Assembly: GCA_016124525.1 (NCBI GenBank)
Contig: WGNO01000013.1
Location: 33,333 to 97,332 of the forward strand
Source: Nostoc sp. RI_552
GTDB taxonomy: Bacteria; Cyanobacteriota; Cyanobacteriia; Cyanobacteriales; Nostocaceae
Length of the DNA: 64,000 bases
Direction of reading: 5' to 3'
The first letter of the stretch is position 1; the number at the start of each line of letters is the position of its first letter. This document shows, piece by piece, positions 19,211-28,259 of this stretch. The notes beneath the pieces were generated by a model, which saw only the letters and a program-made list of their open reading frames with translations, had not been told where the DNA came from and ran no database searches. The translations under genes were made by a program, and so were the position numbers.

Positions 19211-19495
19211 ATGGATTTAACAGTTAGTCCCATGATGAAGCATTATATTCTCAACCTCAATCCGGCTGCCAAGCACGAATGGGATCGATGTATTTTACGT
19301 GATCCACTCACTGGGAAACGCCCGGACATTGCTCAATTAATAGCTGAAGCTGTTAGTACTGACTCTGGTAGTTACTTAGTGAGTGTAAATATTGAAGTAC
19401 AAATTTTAGAACAAGCTGCTGCGGCTCCATGCGAACAACTCTCCCTACCACTTCCAGAAGTAAATATTCCGTCCCAACTGCGAGAAGTGGCGTAA
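19211..19495 (+). CDS. Small hypothetical protein
   Basis: 94 residues, family not recognised. The N-terminal half (YILNLNPAAKHEWDRCILRDPLTGKRPDIAQLIAEAV) looks like a folded, mixed alpha/beta region, and the C-terminal third is acidic and proline-containing. TGGAGG lies just upstream of the ATG at 19211; the ATGs at 19232 and 19235 are alternative starts. It is followed 94 bases later by another small gene on the same strand, so the two may be co-transcribed. No membrane segment. Confidence 0.55.
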   Translation: MDLTVSPMMKHYILNLNPAAKHEWDRCILRDPLTGKRPDIAQLIAEAVSTDSGSYLVSVNIEVQILEQAAAAPCEQLSLPLPEVNIPSQLREVA

Positions 19496-19588
19496 AAGAT
19501 GAGGATTACTAAGTAGAAAGTAAGGTGTACTTTTTACCCAAAACTCAGTATGTTGCACTTATGACTCACAACACAAGAAGATGATTTG

Positions 19589-19960
19589 ATGGAAGAACTA
19601 AGTCATTATCCAACCGCCATCGCTGAAGCGGCCCAGGGCGTGAATAAAATAGATTCTCAGTTAATGGCTGTGCAGCAGCAGATTTCCAGATTTGAAGGTA
19701 ATGCTGATCGCGCTGCTGCTTTTGATATGGATTTGAAAAATGATGCTCAACGCAAAGCTCGTCGCTTTGAAGTTTTGCTGGTGAATCAAGAATATCAACA
19801 GGCTATGGATACTCAGATGCGGTTAATGGCAGAAAAAGCTAATGCCATCGCTCATGTAGAATATTTGCGTAACCAGTTTACTGTCGCTAAATTAGAAGCC
19901 AGATTAGCGATCGCGCAACAACTCACTGATTTTGAATCTCGTGAATTAGTCGGTTTATAA
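19589..19960 (+). CDS. Small alpha-helical/coiled-coil hypothetical protein
   Basis: About 123 residues, almost wholly helical by composition (rich in A, Q, E, M, with heptad-like runs such as DSQLMAVQQQISRFEGNADRAAAFDM and AKLEARLAIAQQLTDFESREL). I do not recognise a named family. TTG at 19586 precedes ATG at 19589; the ATG is preferred. It sits convergent to the glycosyltransferase gene at 20001. Confidence 0.6.
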   Translation: MEELSHYPTAIAEAAQGVNKIDSQLMAVQQQISRFEGNADRAAAFDMDLKNDAQRKARRFEVLLVNQEYQQAMDTQMRLMAEKANAIAHVEYLRNQFTVAKLEARLAIAQQLTDFESRELVGL

Positions 19961-19970
19961 TTTCTGTTCC

Positions 19971-20023
19971 AGCCCACACCTTGCTCACCAGGGGGATAGA
20001 TTAGGGATGAGCTGGTTTTTTTA
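19971..20023. terminator. Weak bidirectional hairpin between convergent genes
   Basis: CCAGC near 19971 pairs with GCTGG near 20009, followed by TTTTTTT on the plus strand. The stem is short and the loop long, so it is only a candidate. Confidence 0.35.
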
Positions 20024-21158
20024 ACCTCTGAGACAATAGTTCAGCAATTTGCCGATTAATAACCATAATGTCAAACCGCTGACTAGCCATGGCTGTGGCA
20101 TGATTGGCTATGGTTGCAGCCATTTCTTTTTGGGTAACACAGGTGTTAATCACCTGTGCCAATTCTTCACTGTCCCCTGGTGTAGCTAGAAAACCATTAA
20201 CACCGTGTTCCACCAATTCCATTGCGCCTCCAGCTTTAGCCGCCACCACAGGTTTACCGCATAACATACCCTCAATAATTACTCTACCAAAGGGTTCTGG
20301 GGCAGTTGAAGTGTGTGCTATCAAGTCACAAGCTCTCATTAAGTGGGGAATATCTCCACGGAATCCTAAAAACTTAACACGGTTTTCTAGTTTCAACTTT
20401 GCTACTTGTTCATGTAATTGTTGGACATAATCTTGTTCACCAAAAAGAGCATCACCAACTAAAATTACTGTTACTTCTGGCGGACATTGAGACAAAGCAG
20501 CAATTAATATATGTTGACCCTTCCAAGGCGCAAGCCTACTGAAATGTCCAACTACAAATTTTTCTTTTAGCCCTAATTTTTCCTGTAATTTTTTGACTTC
20601 AGATGCAGAAACTTGATAACTTTGTGGGTCAAAACCATTATAAACAACTTCTGTGAGTTTTGAGTTTCCTCCTGCTTGGATAAAAGCTGTTTCACTAGCT
20701 TGGGAATTAGCAATTACTAATGAGGCAAAACGATTTGCTAAAGTAACAGCAATATGCAAATTAATTTGACTAAAATGTTCTGAGGAGAGAATATCATGTA
20801 AATGATAAACTAATGGACGGCGGGCTAAAAAGCTAGCCATTGCGCCAATTACTAATGCTTTTTGGGTATTGGCGTAGATTACATCATATTTTTTAGCTGT
20901 TCGTACCACCTTGGCTAATAGTGGTGCAAGTTTTCCCAAACTCGCCAAAGCTGTCAGCAAATTACTTTGTTTGCGAACTTGAACTGGTTGAGTTGCAAAA
21001 ACTTCTACCGGGATATGTTGTTGTTCTAGTAACTTTCTAAAATCACCATCTGCAAACAAGCCTACCAAAGCGCCATCCCCATAGAGTTTAGCAATATCCA
21101 TTAAACAAAGTTCAGCACCACCAGGTTTACCACTTTGGTCTAAAAACAGAATTTTCAT
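20001..21158 (-). CDS. Family 4 glycosyltransferase
   Basis: A 385-residue GT-B enzyme. The N-terminal glycine-rich loop is in FLDQSGKPGGAELCLMDIA. The nucleotide-sugar domain shows VVGHFSRLAPWKGQHILIAAL and the EPFGRVIIEGMLCGKPVVA motif, with the catalytic E-x7-E spacing. It probably transfers a sugar from a nucleotide donor onto a surface polysaccharide or glycolipid; the specificity cannot be read. It lies 46 bases downstream of a second GT4 gene on the same strand and is probably in one operon with it. Confidence 0.88.
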   Translation of the reverse strand: MKILFLDQSGKPGGAELCLMDIAKLYGDGALVGLFADGDFRKLLEQQHIPVEVFATQPVQVRKQSNLLTALASLGKLAPLLAKVVRTAKKYDVIYANTQKALVIGAMASFLARRPLVYHLHDILSSEHFSQINLHIAVTLANRFASLVIANSQASETAFIQAGGNSKLTEVVYNGFDPQSYQVSASEVKKLQEKLGLKEKFVVGHFSRLAPWKGQHILIAALSQCPPEVTVILVGDALFGEQDYVQQLHEQVAKLKLENRVKFLGFRGDIPHLMRACDLIAHTSTAPEPFGRVIIEGMLCGKPVVAAKAGGAMELVEHGVNGFLATPGDSEELAQVINTCVTQKEMAATIANHATAMASQRFDIMVINRQIAELLSQRLKKPAHP

Positions 21159-21204
21159 ATATTATAATTTCCTGAATATAATTGCCATGGAGTTAATAGT
21201 AATA

Positions 21205-22374
21205 TCAAGCTAAAAGAACTTGCCGCACTTTTTCAGCTATTTGTTGCCAATCAAAATTATTAACTGCATAGTGACGACAGGCTTCTCCTGTAGGAATTGA
21301 TAAATTGCCCAAAAGTATCTGTGTTAATTTTTCGGCAATAGCTGAGGCTTCGGCAGAAGCAGTAATTAAATCTGGGGAAAATGGTGATAAAATTTCCGGC
21401 ATCCCGCCAATTGGGGTACATAAAACAGGAGTACCACAAGCTAAAGATTCAATAATTGCTAATCCAAAACCTTCAAAAGATTGACTGGGCATAACTGTTA
21501 ATTCAGCAGCTTGGTAAGCTAATGGCAATTGTGCATCAGGTAGAAAACCTAAAAATTTAACGTTGTCTTCTAACCCTAATTCTTTAACTTGTTGTTGTAG
21601 TGCAGCTTCCAGATGACCACGACCAGCGATAGCTAGCCAAACATCAGGAAATTGTGGCTTAATTATTGCCAATGCCTGTAATAATTTATCAAGACCTACT
21701 CGTTGTACTAAGCGCCGGGATGTAAATAGTATACGGCGATTCTCCGGCCAGTTTAGCTGCTGACGTGCTTGTTGAGGTGATAAGTTAGCTTGAAACCAAT
21801 TAATATTTACTCCACCAGGGATAATATGAATTTTATGCCAAGGTATTTGATACTTTTGATGTAAAATATTACCGAATGCTTTACTGAGAACAATAAAGCG
21901 ATCGCACCGATTATAAGTACTTTGTTCTATTAGCCGTCGTTTGATAAAAACACTGAATTGATTATTAACCGTTTCCTGCTGACTTTCAGAAGCCCAAGGT
22001 CCATGAAAGTTAAAAGTTATGGGTACACCTTTGGGTAAAAGATCCATAATTGGAAAGCTATATAATGCAAAATGCAGATTAACTGCATCTGGTTTACTGA
22101 CTCGTGTCTTTTTAAATTTATGACGAATAGATTGCAATCTTTGCCAAATTCCCTGGTTTGGGTCAGCCAAATTAGTTAGCTTGATAGGTAAATTTAATTT
22201 TGTTTCTGGTAAACCAACTCCACATAGTTCTATTTGGTCTTCATAGGCTGCTAATCTATGAGTGAGTTCATAAATATACCTTTCCATTCCGCCGGGAGTT
22301 TTGGGGAACCAGCCTATTCCCAGAGTGAGAATAGATGCAGAGGTTGAATTAAAATTTTCTTTTTTACCTTCCAT
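21205..22374 (-). CDS. Family 4 glycosyltransferase
   Basis: A 389-residue GT-B enzyme with GWFPKTPGGMERYIYELTHRLA at the N-terminus. The C-terminal domain has ILFTSRRLVQRVGLDKLLQAL, GFLPDAQLPLAYQAAELTVMPS and EGFGLAIIESLACGTPVL. It is the first gene of the GT pair 22374 to 20001. Its retaining mechanism is predicted from the family. The neighbours (GTs, deacetylase, exported propeller protein) suggest extracellular polysaccharide assembly. Confidence 0.88.
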   Translation of the reverse strand: MEGKKENFNSTSASILTLGIGWFPKTPGGMERYIYELTHRLAAYEDQIELCGVGLPETKLNLPIKLTNLADPNQGIWQRLQSIRHKFKKTRVSKPDAVNLHFALYSFPIMDLLPKGVPITFNFHGPWASESQQETVNNQFSVFIKRRLIEQSTYNRCDRFIVLSKAFGNILHQKYQIPWHKIHIIPGGVNINWFQANLSPQQARQQLNWPENRRILFTSRRLVQRVGLDKLLQALAIIKPQFPDVWLAIAGRGHLEAALQQQVKELGLEDNVKFLGFLPDAQLPLAYQAAELTVMPSQSFEGFGLAIIESLACGTPVLCTPIGGMPEILSPFSPDLITASAEASAIAEKLTQILLGNLSIPTGEACRHYAVNNFDWQQIAEKVRQVLLA

Positions 22375-23225
22375 CTACTGAACTCCTAAGATATATAGAG
22401 GGTGCATATGTTTACTTTAATACCAAGCTCAATCAAGGCTTTTTTAAGCCTGCCGCACATTAGTTGATGCTGCTAGTACTTTTATCCTGGATTATCTACA
22501 TAATCAGTAATTTTCACGTTTTACTTTGTAGATAACTTAAGAAAAAATAATTTATAAACTATTTATATTAACCTGTCAATAGTCTGTTTTATTAATGGAA
22601 TTACTTAAAGGAATTTCTAGGTAACTGTGTGAAATTTTGATTGTATTCATATTTACTAATATTTAGTATTAAAAAATAAATATTATATATTTTTTTAGTA
22701 AATTTTTTGTAAATAGGATTTTTTTTTATCATAAGTACTTATGATTAAGTCTATATATAGTGAATAAGTCAGTGTTAATATTGCCAGGAGCTATGTCAGC
22801 AAATTTAAATGTAGAGTGTTCTAGCCCCCAGGGCAAAGCACCAATAACATTTTAAGGTGCGTTAATTTACAATCTACCACATAACACAACATTAATAAAA
22901 TTGGAGGAAAATTCACACCGCATTTATCTACTGTACAGATAGTTGATAGTTTTTTACATTGAATTTTTCTCCCCCACTTAGTTAATCAAAACAAAGATTG
23001 GGTAATATAAAAGCTCAAACTGGTGCAGATAAACATAACCTTTTTACCCCACTCCATACTGGGAAATAAGGGCTTGAACATTCTTTGTTGTGCGAGAAGG
23101 TTTAAATAATGATTTATACTAGGGACAATTTATCAATTGTCTCTATTTTAAAAGTCATTTTTTTCTAATTATCTCTATTTAATGCCATTCACTGAATGCC
23201 ATAAATCATAAGGTCTGACAATAAA
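22375..23225. other. 851-base AT-rich divergent intergenic region
   Basis: It separates the minus-strand GT operon from the plus-strand propeller gene. It is AT-rich with many A/T runs. A small palindrome CTACTGTACAGATAG lies near 22930 and a direct repeat of AATGCCAT near 23180-23202. No gene, repeat-family member or strong terminator was recognised. It likely carries regulatory sequence for both directions. Confidence 0.5.
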
Positions 23226-25445
23226 ATGAGAAATAAATTAATACAACAGTTTAAGGAAATTAACCACAAGCTGAATCATCACATCAAGAAAATATATCAA
23301 AATAAAACTTTTCAGAAGGTAAAATTTGTAAATTTTGTCATCATTATAGCCTTGGGAATAATTGTTACTTCCAGTGCAATTTCTAAGGATGGGGCTAACA
23401 GTAAAATACCTAAACCCACATATCAAACATCTTGGATCGGTAATACATTTCCTGGGGGAGAAAAGTGGGTACAAAATAATATTGAGGCTATGTATGTTGC
23501 ACCCAATGGTACAGTTTACACTAATAGTATCTGGGATGAAGCAGGTAGAGAAGCCGGAATATATAAAAACGGTGATGTTATTGGTAAATTGAGTGATACC
23601 CACGGTTGGAGTCGTCTTGGTGGTGAAGCTGTAACGGCAAATAATAAATACATTTACATTGCCATGCGCCAAGGTTATGTTAATAGGAAAGATCAAGACT
23701 ATCCTCCAGAAGGCACAGATTGGTATTGCGTCAGACGCTATGACTTATCTGGTAAATCTGCACCCTTTACCGATGGACGTGGTTGGGATAAAAGTATGTT
23801 AATTGTCAGTAGCAAAAGTGGAGTTACTGGATTAGCAACCAGGGGAAAAGAGTTATATGTCAGTGATGCTAGTGAAAATCGCCTGCGTGTTTATGATACT
23901 GATACAATGAAGGAAATACGCAATTTTAGTATTGCTAGACCCGCAGGAATAACTGTTGATAAACAAGGGAATCTATGGATTATTCAAAACAAAAATAGTA
24001 GTAACTTTGCGAAAATTGTGCATTATTCCCCCAAGGGAAAGCAATTACCCCAACAAATAACCGATATTGTAGAACCAACCGCCATCGCAGTTGATCCTCA
24101 AAACAGACTTTTAGTAGCGGAAAATGGACCTCGTCAGCAAGTGCTGATTTACCAAATTAAAGACCAGCCAGTGCAAGTTGGTACTTTTGGAAGCCAAAGG
24201 GGAATTTACGGAGGTGTTCCCGGTGAAGTTAAAGATTTAAAACTTTACGGTTTAACCGCAGTGGGTGCAGATTCCGCAGGTAATATTTATGTAAATAGTA
24301 ATGGTTTCAATAAATCAGGTACAGATTTACGCAAGTTTTCATCATCGGGGAAGCTGTTATGGCAATTACTGGGATTGAAGTTCGTTGATAACGCTGATGC
24401 TGACCCTAAGACTAATGGAGTAAATGTATTTACCAAACAAGAAGAATTTTTGATGGATTATAGCCAGCCAGCTGGTAGACAATGGACTTACAAAGCTTAC
24501 ACATTAAATCCTTTTAAGTATCCACAAGATCCACGTTTGCATACATCCCCAGATGCTACTTGGGTACGCCGCATCCAAGGGAAAAGGTTTATCTTTATCA
24601 CCGATATGTATGAAAGCTTTTTACAAATTTATCGCTTCAATCCAAAAACAGATGGCAAAATTGCAATTCCGGCGGGAATGTTTGTTGGGACTCATGGCGG
24701 GGGTGGAAAATCAATCAGAGGAAATTGGCCGCCCCAGCAACCAGAAACAGGAGAATGGATTTGGCGCGATGGCAACAATAATGGTAAATTTGACAAAGCT
24801 GAATACGATTCCAGTAAAGATTATCCTTACATCGGCGGATGGTGGGTAGATAGTAAAGGCGATGTGTGGAAAACCTTGCGTACTAAAGATGGTATTCGCC
24901 ATTATCCTTTCCAGGGACTAGACCAGTATGGTAACCCCATCTACACATATGGTTCCATGCAAAAGCAAAAAACCCCCAGCTTATTTACCGATTTGCGACG
25001 TATCGAGTATTTGCCAGAAACCGATACGATGTATTTATCAGGCTTCACAGTAGACCATCCATCTGTTGGGGATGATACAAAAGTTGTAGGGTCTGAGATT
25101 GTACGTTTTGATAATTGGAGTCAGGGCAATAATACTACACCCCGTTGGCGGATAGTAGTTCCTCATGATAGGACTGGTAAACGGGAAGTTTCCACCGCAG
25201 CTATGAGTGTAGCCGGAGACTATGTTTTTGCCGTGACAGTTAAAACCGCAGAAGTATACATATATAATGCCAAAACAGGGGCTTTTGTCAAAAATTTAAA
25301 ACCGGGTCCAGAAGTTGTAGGTGAAAGTGGGTGGATTGATATCCCCTATGGAATTCGTGCGATGCGGCGAGCCGATGGTGAGTATGTGGTATTTGTGGAA
25401 GAAGATGCCAAAGCGAAAGTGATTGTCTATCGGCTGAAGCTATAG
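23226..25445 (+). CDS. Exported beta-propeller (NHL/SMP-30-like) protein with EF-hand-like loop
   Basis: 739 residues. A hydrophobic N-terminal segment (about 35-55, FVNFVIIIALGIIVTSSAIS) acts as signal or anchor. Propeller-type repeats follow: ASENRLRVYDTDTMKEIRNF, RPAGITVDKQGNLWIIQN, EPTAIAVDPQNRLLVAENG and LTAVGADSAGNIYVNSNG. At residues 515-526 the loop DGNNNGKFDKAE fits the EF-hand/dockerin calcium pattern exactly (D1, N3, N5, G6, hydrophobic 8, D9, E12). The role is unknown; a calcium-stabilised extracellular or periplasmic carbohydrate- or protein-binding function is inference. A clear terminator follows. Confidence 0.75.
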   Translation: MRNKLIQQFKEINHKLNHHIKKIYQNKTFQKVKFVNFVIIIALGIIVTSSAISKDGANSKIPKPTYQTSWIGNTFPGGEKWVQNNIEAMYVAPNGTVYTNSIWDEAGREAGIYKNGDVIGKLSDTHGWSRLGGEAVTANNKYIYIAMRQGYVNRKDQDYPPEGTDWYCVRRYDLSGKSAPFTDGRGWDKSMLIVSSKSGVTGLATRGKELYVSDASENRLRVYDTDTMKEIRNFSIARPAGITVDKQGNLWIIQNKNSSNFAKIVHYSPKGKQLPQQITDIVEPTAIAVDPQNRLLVAENGPRQQVLIYQIKDQPVQVGTFGSQRGIYGGVPGEVKDLKLYGLTAVGADSAGNIYVNSNGFNKSGTDLRKFSSSGKLLWQLLGLKFVDNADADPKTNGVNVFTKQEEFLMDYSQPAGRQWTYKAYTLNPFKYPQDPRLHTSPDATWVRRIQGKRFIFITDMYESFLQIYRFNPKTDGKIAIPAGMFVGTHGGGGKSIRGNWPPQQPETGEWIWRDGNNNGKFDKAEYDSSKDYPYIGGWWVDSKGDVWKTLRTKDGIRHYPFQGLDQYGNPIYTYGSMQKQKTPSLFTDLRRIEYLPETDTMYLSGFTVDHPSVGDDTKVVGSEIVRFDNWSQGNNTTPRWRIVVPHDRTGKREVSTAAMSVAGDYVFAVTVKTAEVYIYNAKTGAFVKNLKPGPEVVGESGWIDIPYGIRAMRRADGEYVVFVEEDAKAKVIVYRLKL

Positions 25446-25491
25446 ATTACCACAGAGTTAACTAACTAAGTGAGTATATAAATTATAAAAA

Positions 25492-25532
25492 CCGAGTTTC
25501 TAGAAAATTTATATTTAGGAACTCGGCTTTTT
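25492..25532 (+). terminator. Factor-independent terminator after the propeller gene
   Basis: CCGAGTTTC (25492-25500) pairs with GGAACTCGG (25518-25526) with one G-T pair, followed by CTTTTTAT. Confidence 0.75.
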
Positions 25533-25601
25533 ATCGCAAATTAGGTCTGAATAAGACCCCATATTCCCATGACATCATTTCCATAGAGAATGGTTGCACA
25601 G

Positions 25602-25740
25602 CAGAAATGTTGACTGTCCAAGTTGTGCGTGGGTGATACAAAATTTGAGCAATTAATGACTCTATTCTTAATAGACAATGAACTTTATCTGGGTAAAACG
25701 CAAAAATTGTAAATTTTTATTGCAGGATTCAACACTTCTG
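25602..25740 (-). mobile_element. MITE-like repeat, copy 3 (reverse), with target duplication
   Basis: Termini CAGAAATGTTGA and CAACACTTCTG. A perfect 9-bp target duplication GTTGCACAG lies at 25593-25601 and 25741-25749. It has only one internal TTGACTG unit, the shortest array of the five copies. Confidence 0.9.
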
Positions 25741-26098
25741 GTTGCACAGATAAATTAAAACTACACACTAGAAAAAAAATCAGACTATATCACTTATCTA
25801 AACAAGCAAGACCATTAAGAGATAAAACATTAATTTTTATTTTATAAATAAAGACATTAGTTTATATTTGTAAAAAATTTTTTTTACGAAAAAAATAAAT
25901 TTCTTTGTTTTTACAGCAGTAATAATTAAGTGAGTTGATTGCCAGCCCAGAGTAAAAATATGTGCATAAATTTACACTGGTTTTCTATTGACTTCGTGGG
26001 TTGACTTCTTGTGAAAATAGTCTCTATTGTGAAATCAGCTTCCCGTAAATACATAGTTAACTGTGGATGGAACAATTATAGATTGATTCAGAAGTGTT

Positions 26099-26234
26099 GA
26101 ATCCTGCAATAAAAATTTACAATTTTTGCGTTTTACCCAGATAAAGTTCATTGTCTATTAAGAATAGAGTCATTAATTGCTCAAATTTTGTATCACCCAC
26201 GCACAACTTGGACAGTCAACAGTCAACATTTCTG
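26099..26234 (+). mobile_element. MITE-like repeat, copy 4 (forward), with target duplication
   Basis: Termini CAGAAGTGTTGA and CAACATTTCTG. A perfect 9-bp target duplication AGATTGATT lies at 26090-26098 and 26235-26243. It has two AGTCAAC units. It lies 87 bases upstream of the deacetylase gene and could affect its expression. Confidence 0.9.
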
Positions 26235-26320
26235 AGATTGATTATGATATCACAATTAATTAATCCAACATTGTTGTATGAAATTAACTTGCCAATTCCA
26301 CTAAAATAGCTGAGTTTCTT

Positions 26321-27097
26321 ATGAAAGTGAAAATTTATATTCAAGGCTTACAAAAATTATTGCCTCATAGCTGGCTTGAGCAATTTCAATATATCCACTG
26401 TAGCTTACTATGTCAATGGATTTTCCTTTGTGGCAGTCAGCCTTTACAATTTAACCAAAAATCAGCAATGGTTTTTTCTCCTCATCAAGATGATGAAACC
26501 TTTGGCTGTGGAGGAATGATTGCTCACAAGCGTGAACAAGGAATACCAGTTGTAGTGGTGTTTCTCACAGATGGACAAGGCTCAGGAGGTTCAGATACTA
26601 AAAATACTATCGTTCAAATTCGCAAACAAGAAGCACTAGAAGCGTTAGCAATTTTAGGCGTCAAAGCATCAGAGATTCACTTTTTAGACAAACCTGATGG
26701 GACTTTGCAAGACTTAAACAATGATGAGCAACAAGAGATAATTTCTCGGGTTGCTCAACTTATCCAATATTATCAACCAGAAGAAATTTATGTACCTCAC
26801 AGAAAAGATTGTCACAGAGATCATGAAGCTACATATGAATTAGTTAAGGTGGCCATGGCGGCAAATAATACAAGGGTTGAATTATTACAATATCCCATCT
26901 GGTTGTTCTGGAGAGCGCCCCTATTTATTCTCCTCAAATTACAGGATTTAGCAGCAGCTTACTGTTTTTCCATCACATTAGTTCAAGAAAAGAAAAATAG
27001 AGCGATCGCTTCCTATCGCTCTCAAATTAAAAGCCTACCTCGTGGCTTCATGAAGCGGTTTTTAGGCTCTTATGAAATCTTTTTTAAGGTTGAATAA
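26321..27097 (+). CDS. PIG-L/LmbE-family N-deacetylase
   Basis: A 258-residue zinc-dependent deacetylase. The metal motif PHxDDE reads PHQDDE (residues 54-59, FSPHQDDETFGCGGMIAHK), and the second motif is in PHRKDCHRDHEATYE. Members remove acetyl groups from N-acetylglucosamine-containing lipids, mycothiol precursors or glycan intermediates. An N-terminal extension of about 45 residues has a hydrophobic stretch (HCSLLCQWIFLCG). A GT4 gene starts 20 bases downstream, so a GlcNAc transfer plus deacetylation pair, as in PIG-A/PIG-L or MshA/MshB logic, is plausible. That pairing is inference. Confidence 0.87.
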   Translation: MKVKIYIQGLQKLLPHSWLEQFQYIHCSLLCQWIFLCGSQPLQFNQKSAMVFSPHQDDETFGCGGMIAHKREQGIPVVVVFLTDGQGSGGSDTKNTIVQIRKQEALEALAILGVKASEIHFLDKPDGTLQDLNNDEQQEIISRVAQLIQYYQPEEIYVPHRKDCHRDHEATYELVKVAMAANNTRVELLQYPIWLFWRAPLFILLKLQDLAAAYCFSITLVQEKKNRAIASYRSQIKSLPRGFMKRFLGSYEIFFKVE

Positions 27098-27117
27098 CTG
27101 CTGGGGACAAAAGTTTT

Positions 27118-28254
27118 ATGCGAATATTACATATTATCAACCATGTGCAGAACATAGGTAATGGTATCGTCAATGTAGCAGTAGACTTAGCTTGTTTACA
27201 AAGAAAAGATGGTCATACTGTTGCCGTAGTCTCACAGGGAGGAGAATATGAGACATTATTAAGATGTTATGATGTTACACACTGTCAATTAAATCAGTCA
27301 AGGCAATTCCTCAATATTCTCAAAGCTGGTTGGCGTTATCGGCAGATCGTGCATGAATTTCAGCCAGATATTGTCCATGCACATATGATGACAGGGGTTG
27401 TAATAGCAAGGATGTGCAAAATCGGCTTTAACTACGCTTTGGTTTCCACAGTACATAATGAGTTCCAGCGTAGTGCAGTAATCATGGGATTAGCAGATCG
27501 AGTAATTGCAGTTAGCCAAGCAGTAGCTAACTCAATGGTGTGGCGTGGTATACCACATAAAAACCTGCGGGTAGTCTCTAACGGTACATTAAATAGTCCC
27601 CGACATCGCCACATTGAAGATTACCAACCACTACCCCTACATCGTCCAGCAATTACCACTGTCGCTGGGATGTATTCTCGCAAAGGAATTGCTGAGTTAA
27701 TAGCAGCTTTTGGCAAAATTGTTACGGAATTTCCCGACGCGCATCTATATTTAGTGGGAGACGGCCCTGATCGCTCAATGTTTGAGGCAATAGTGCAAAA
27801 TAAACCATATAGCCATCGCATTCATTTTGAAGGTTTCCAGCCAGAACCGCAATGCTATATGCTAGCAACCGATATTTTTGTTTTGGCTTCTCATTGCGAA
27901 TCTTTTGGTTTAGTCCTTACAGAAGCGCGAGAAGCTGGCTGTGCAATTATCGCCAGCGATGTAGATGGTATTCCTGAAACTTTAGATAATCGACAAGCTG
28001 GTATTTTAGTTCCACCTCAAGATAGTCAAAGTTTAGCTACAGCTTTGACTATCTTGCTGAGAGATCCTGCAAATCTACAAAGATGGAAATGTCGCGCCAA
28101 AGAGAATTTAGAACGTTTCAGTGCGGCGCGGGTGAATGAAGAAACTCTGGCTGTGTACCACGAATTAGCCACTGAACAGAATATCCCCACAGTAGTAGAA
28201 ACAAAACAAGTTTTAATTGGTAAATCAGAAAAGTCAAAAGTCAAAAAAGTATAA
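27118..28254 (+). CDS. Family 4 glycosyltransferase
   Basis: A 378-residue GT-B enzyme. MRILHIINHVQNIGNGIVNVAVDLA is the N-terminal loop, IVHAHMMTGVV follows, then TVAGMYSRKGIAELIAAF and CESFGLVLTEAREAGCAII with the donor-binding E-x7-E. It follows the deacetylase gene by 20 bases, so the two form an operon. It ends 5 bases before the convergent ABC permease gene, with no obvious terminator between. Confidence 0.88.
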   Translation: MRILHIINHVQNIGNGIVNVAVDLACLQRKDGHTVAVVSQGGEYETLLRCYDVTHCQLNQSRQFLNILKAGWRYRQIVHEFQPDIVHAHMMTGVVIARMCKIGFNYALVSTVHNEFQRSAVIMGLADRVIAVSQAVANSMVWRGIPHKNLRVVSNGTLNSPRHRHIEDYQPLPLHRPAITTVAGMYSRKGIAELIAAFGKIVTEFPDAHLYLVGDGPDRSMFEAIVQNKPYSHRIHFEGFQPEPQCYMLATDIFVLASHCESFGLVLTEAREAGCAIIASDVDGIPETLDNRQAGILVPPQDSQSLATALTILLRDPANLQRWKCRAKENLERFSAARVNEETLAVYHELATEQNIPTVVETKQVLIGKSEKSKVKKV

Positions 28255-28259
28255 TGTTC

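Larger units (their letters stand above)
25446..26320. other. Spacer carrying two oppositely oriented MITE copies
   Basis: 875 bases. It contains the terminator at 25492, MITE copy 3 (25602-25740), about 358 bases of AT-rich sequence with no gene, and MITE copy 4 (26099-26234). Each MITE has its own perfect and different 9-bp target duplication, so they inserted independently. Confidence 0.7.

Noticed and set aside
25602..26234. Interpretation of MITE copies 3 and 4 as ends of one composite element
   Set aside because: Each copy has its own perfect but different 9-bp target duplication, so they inserted separately.
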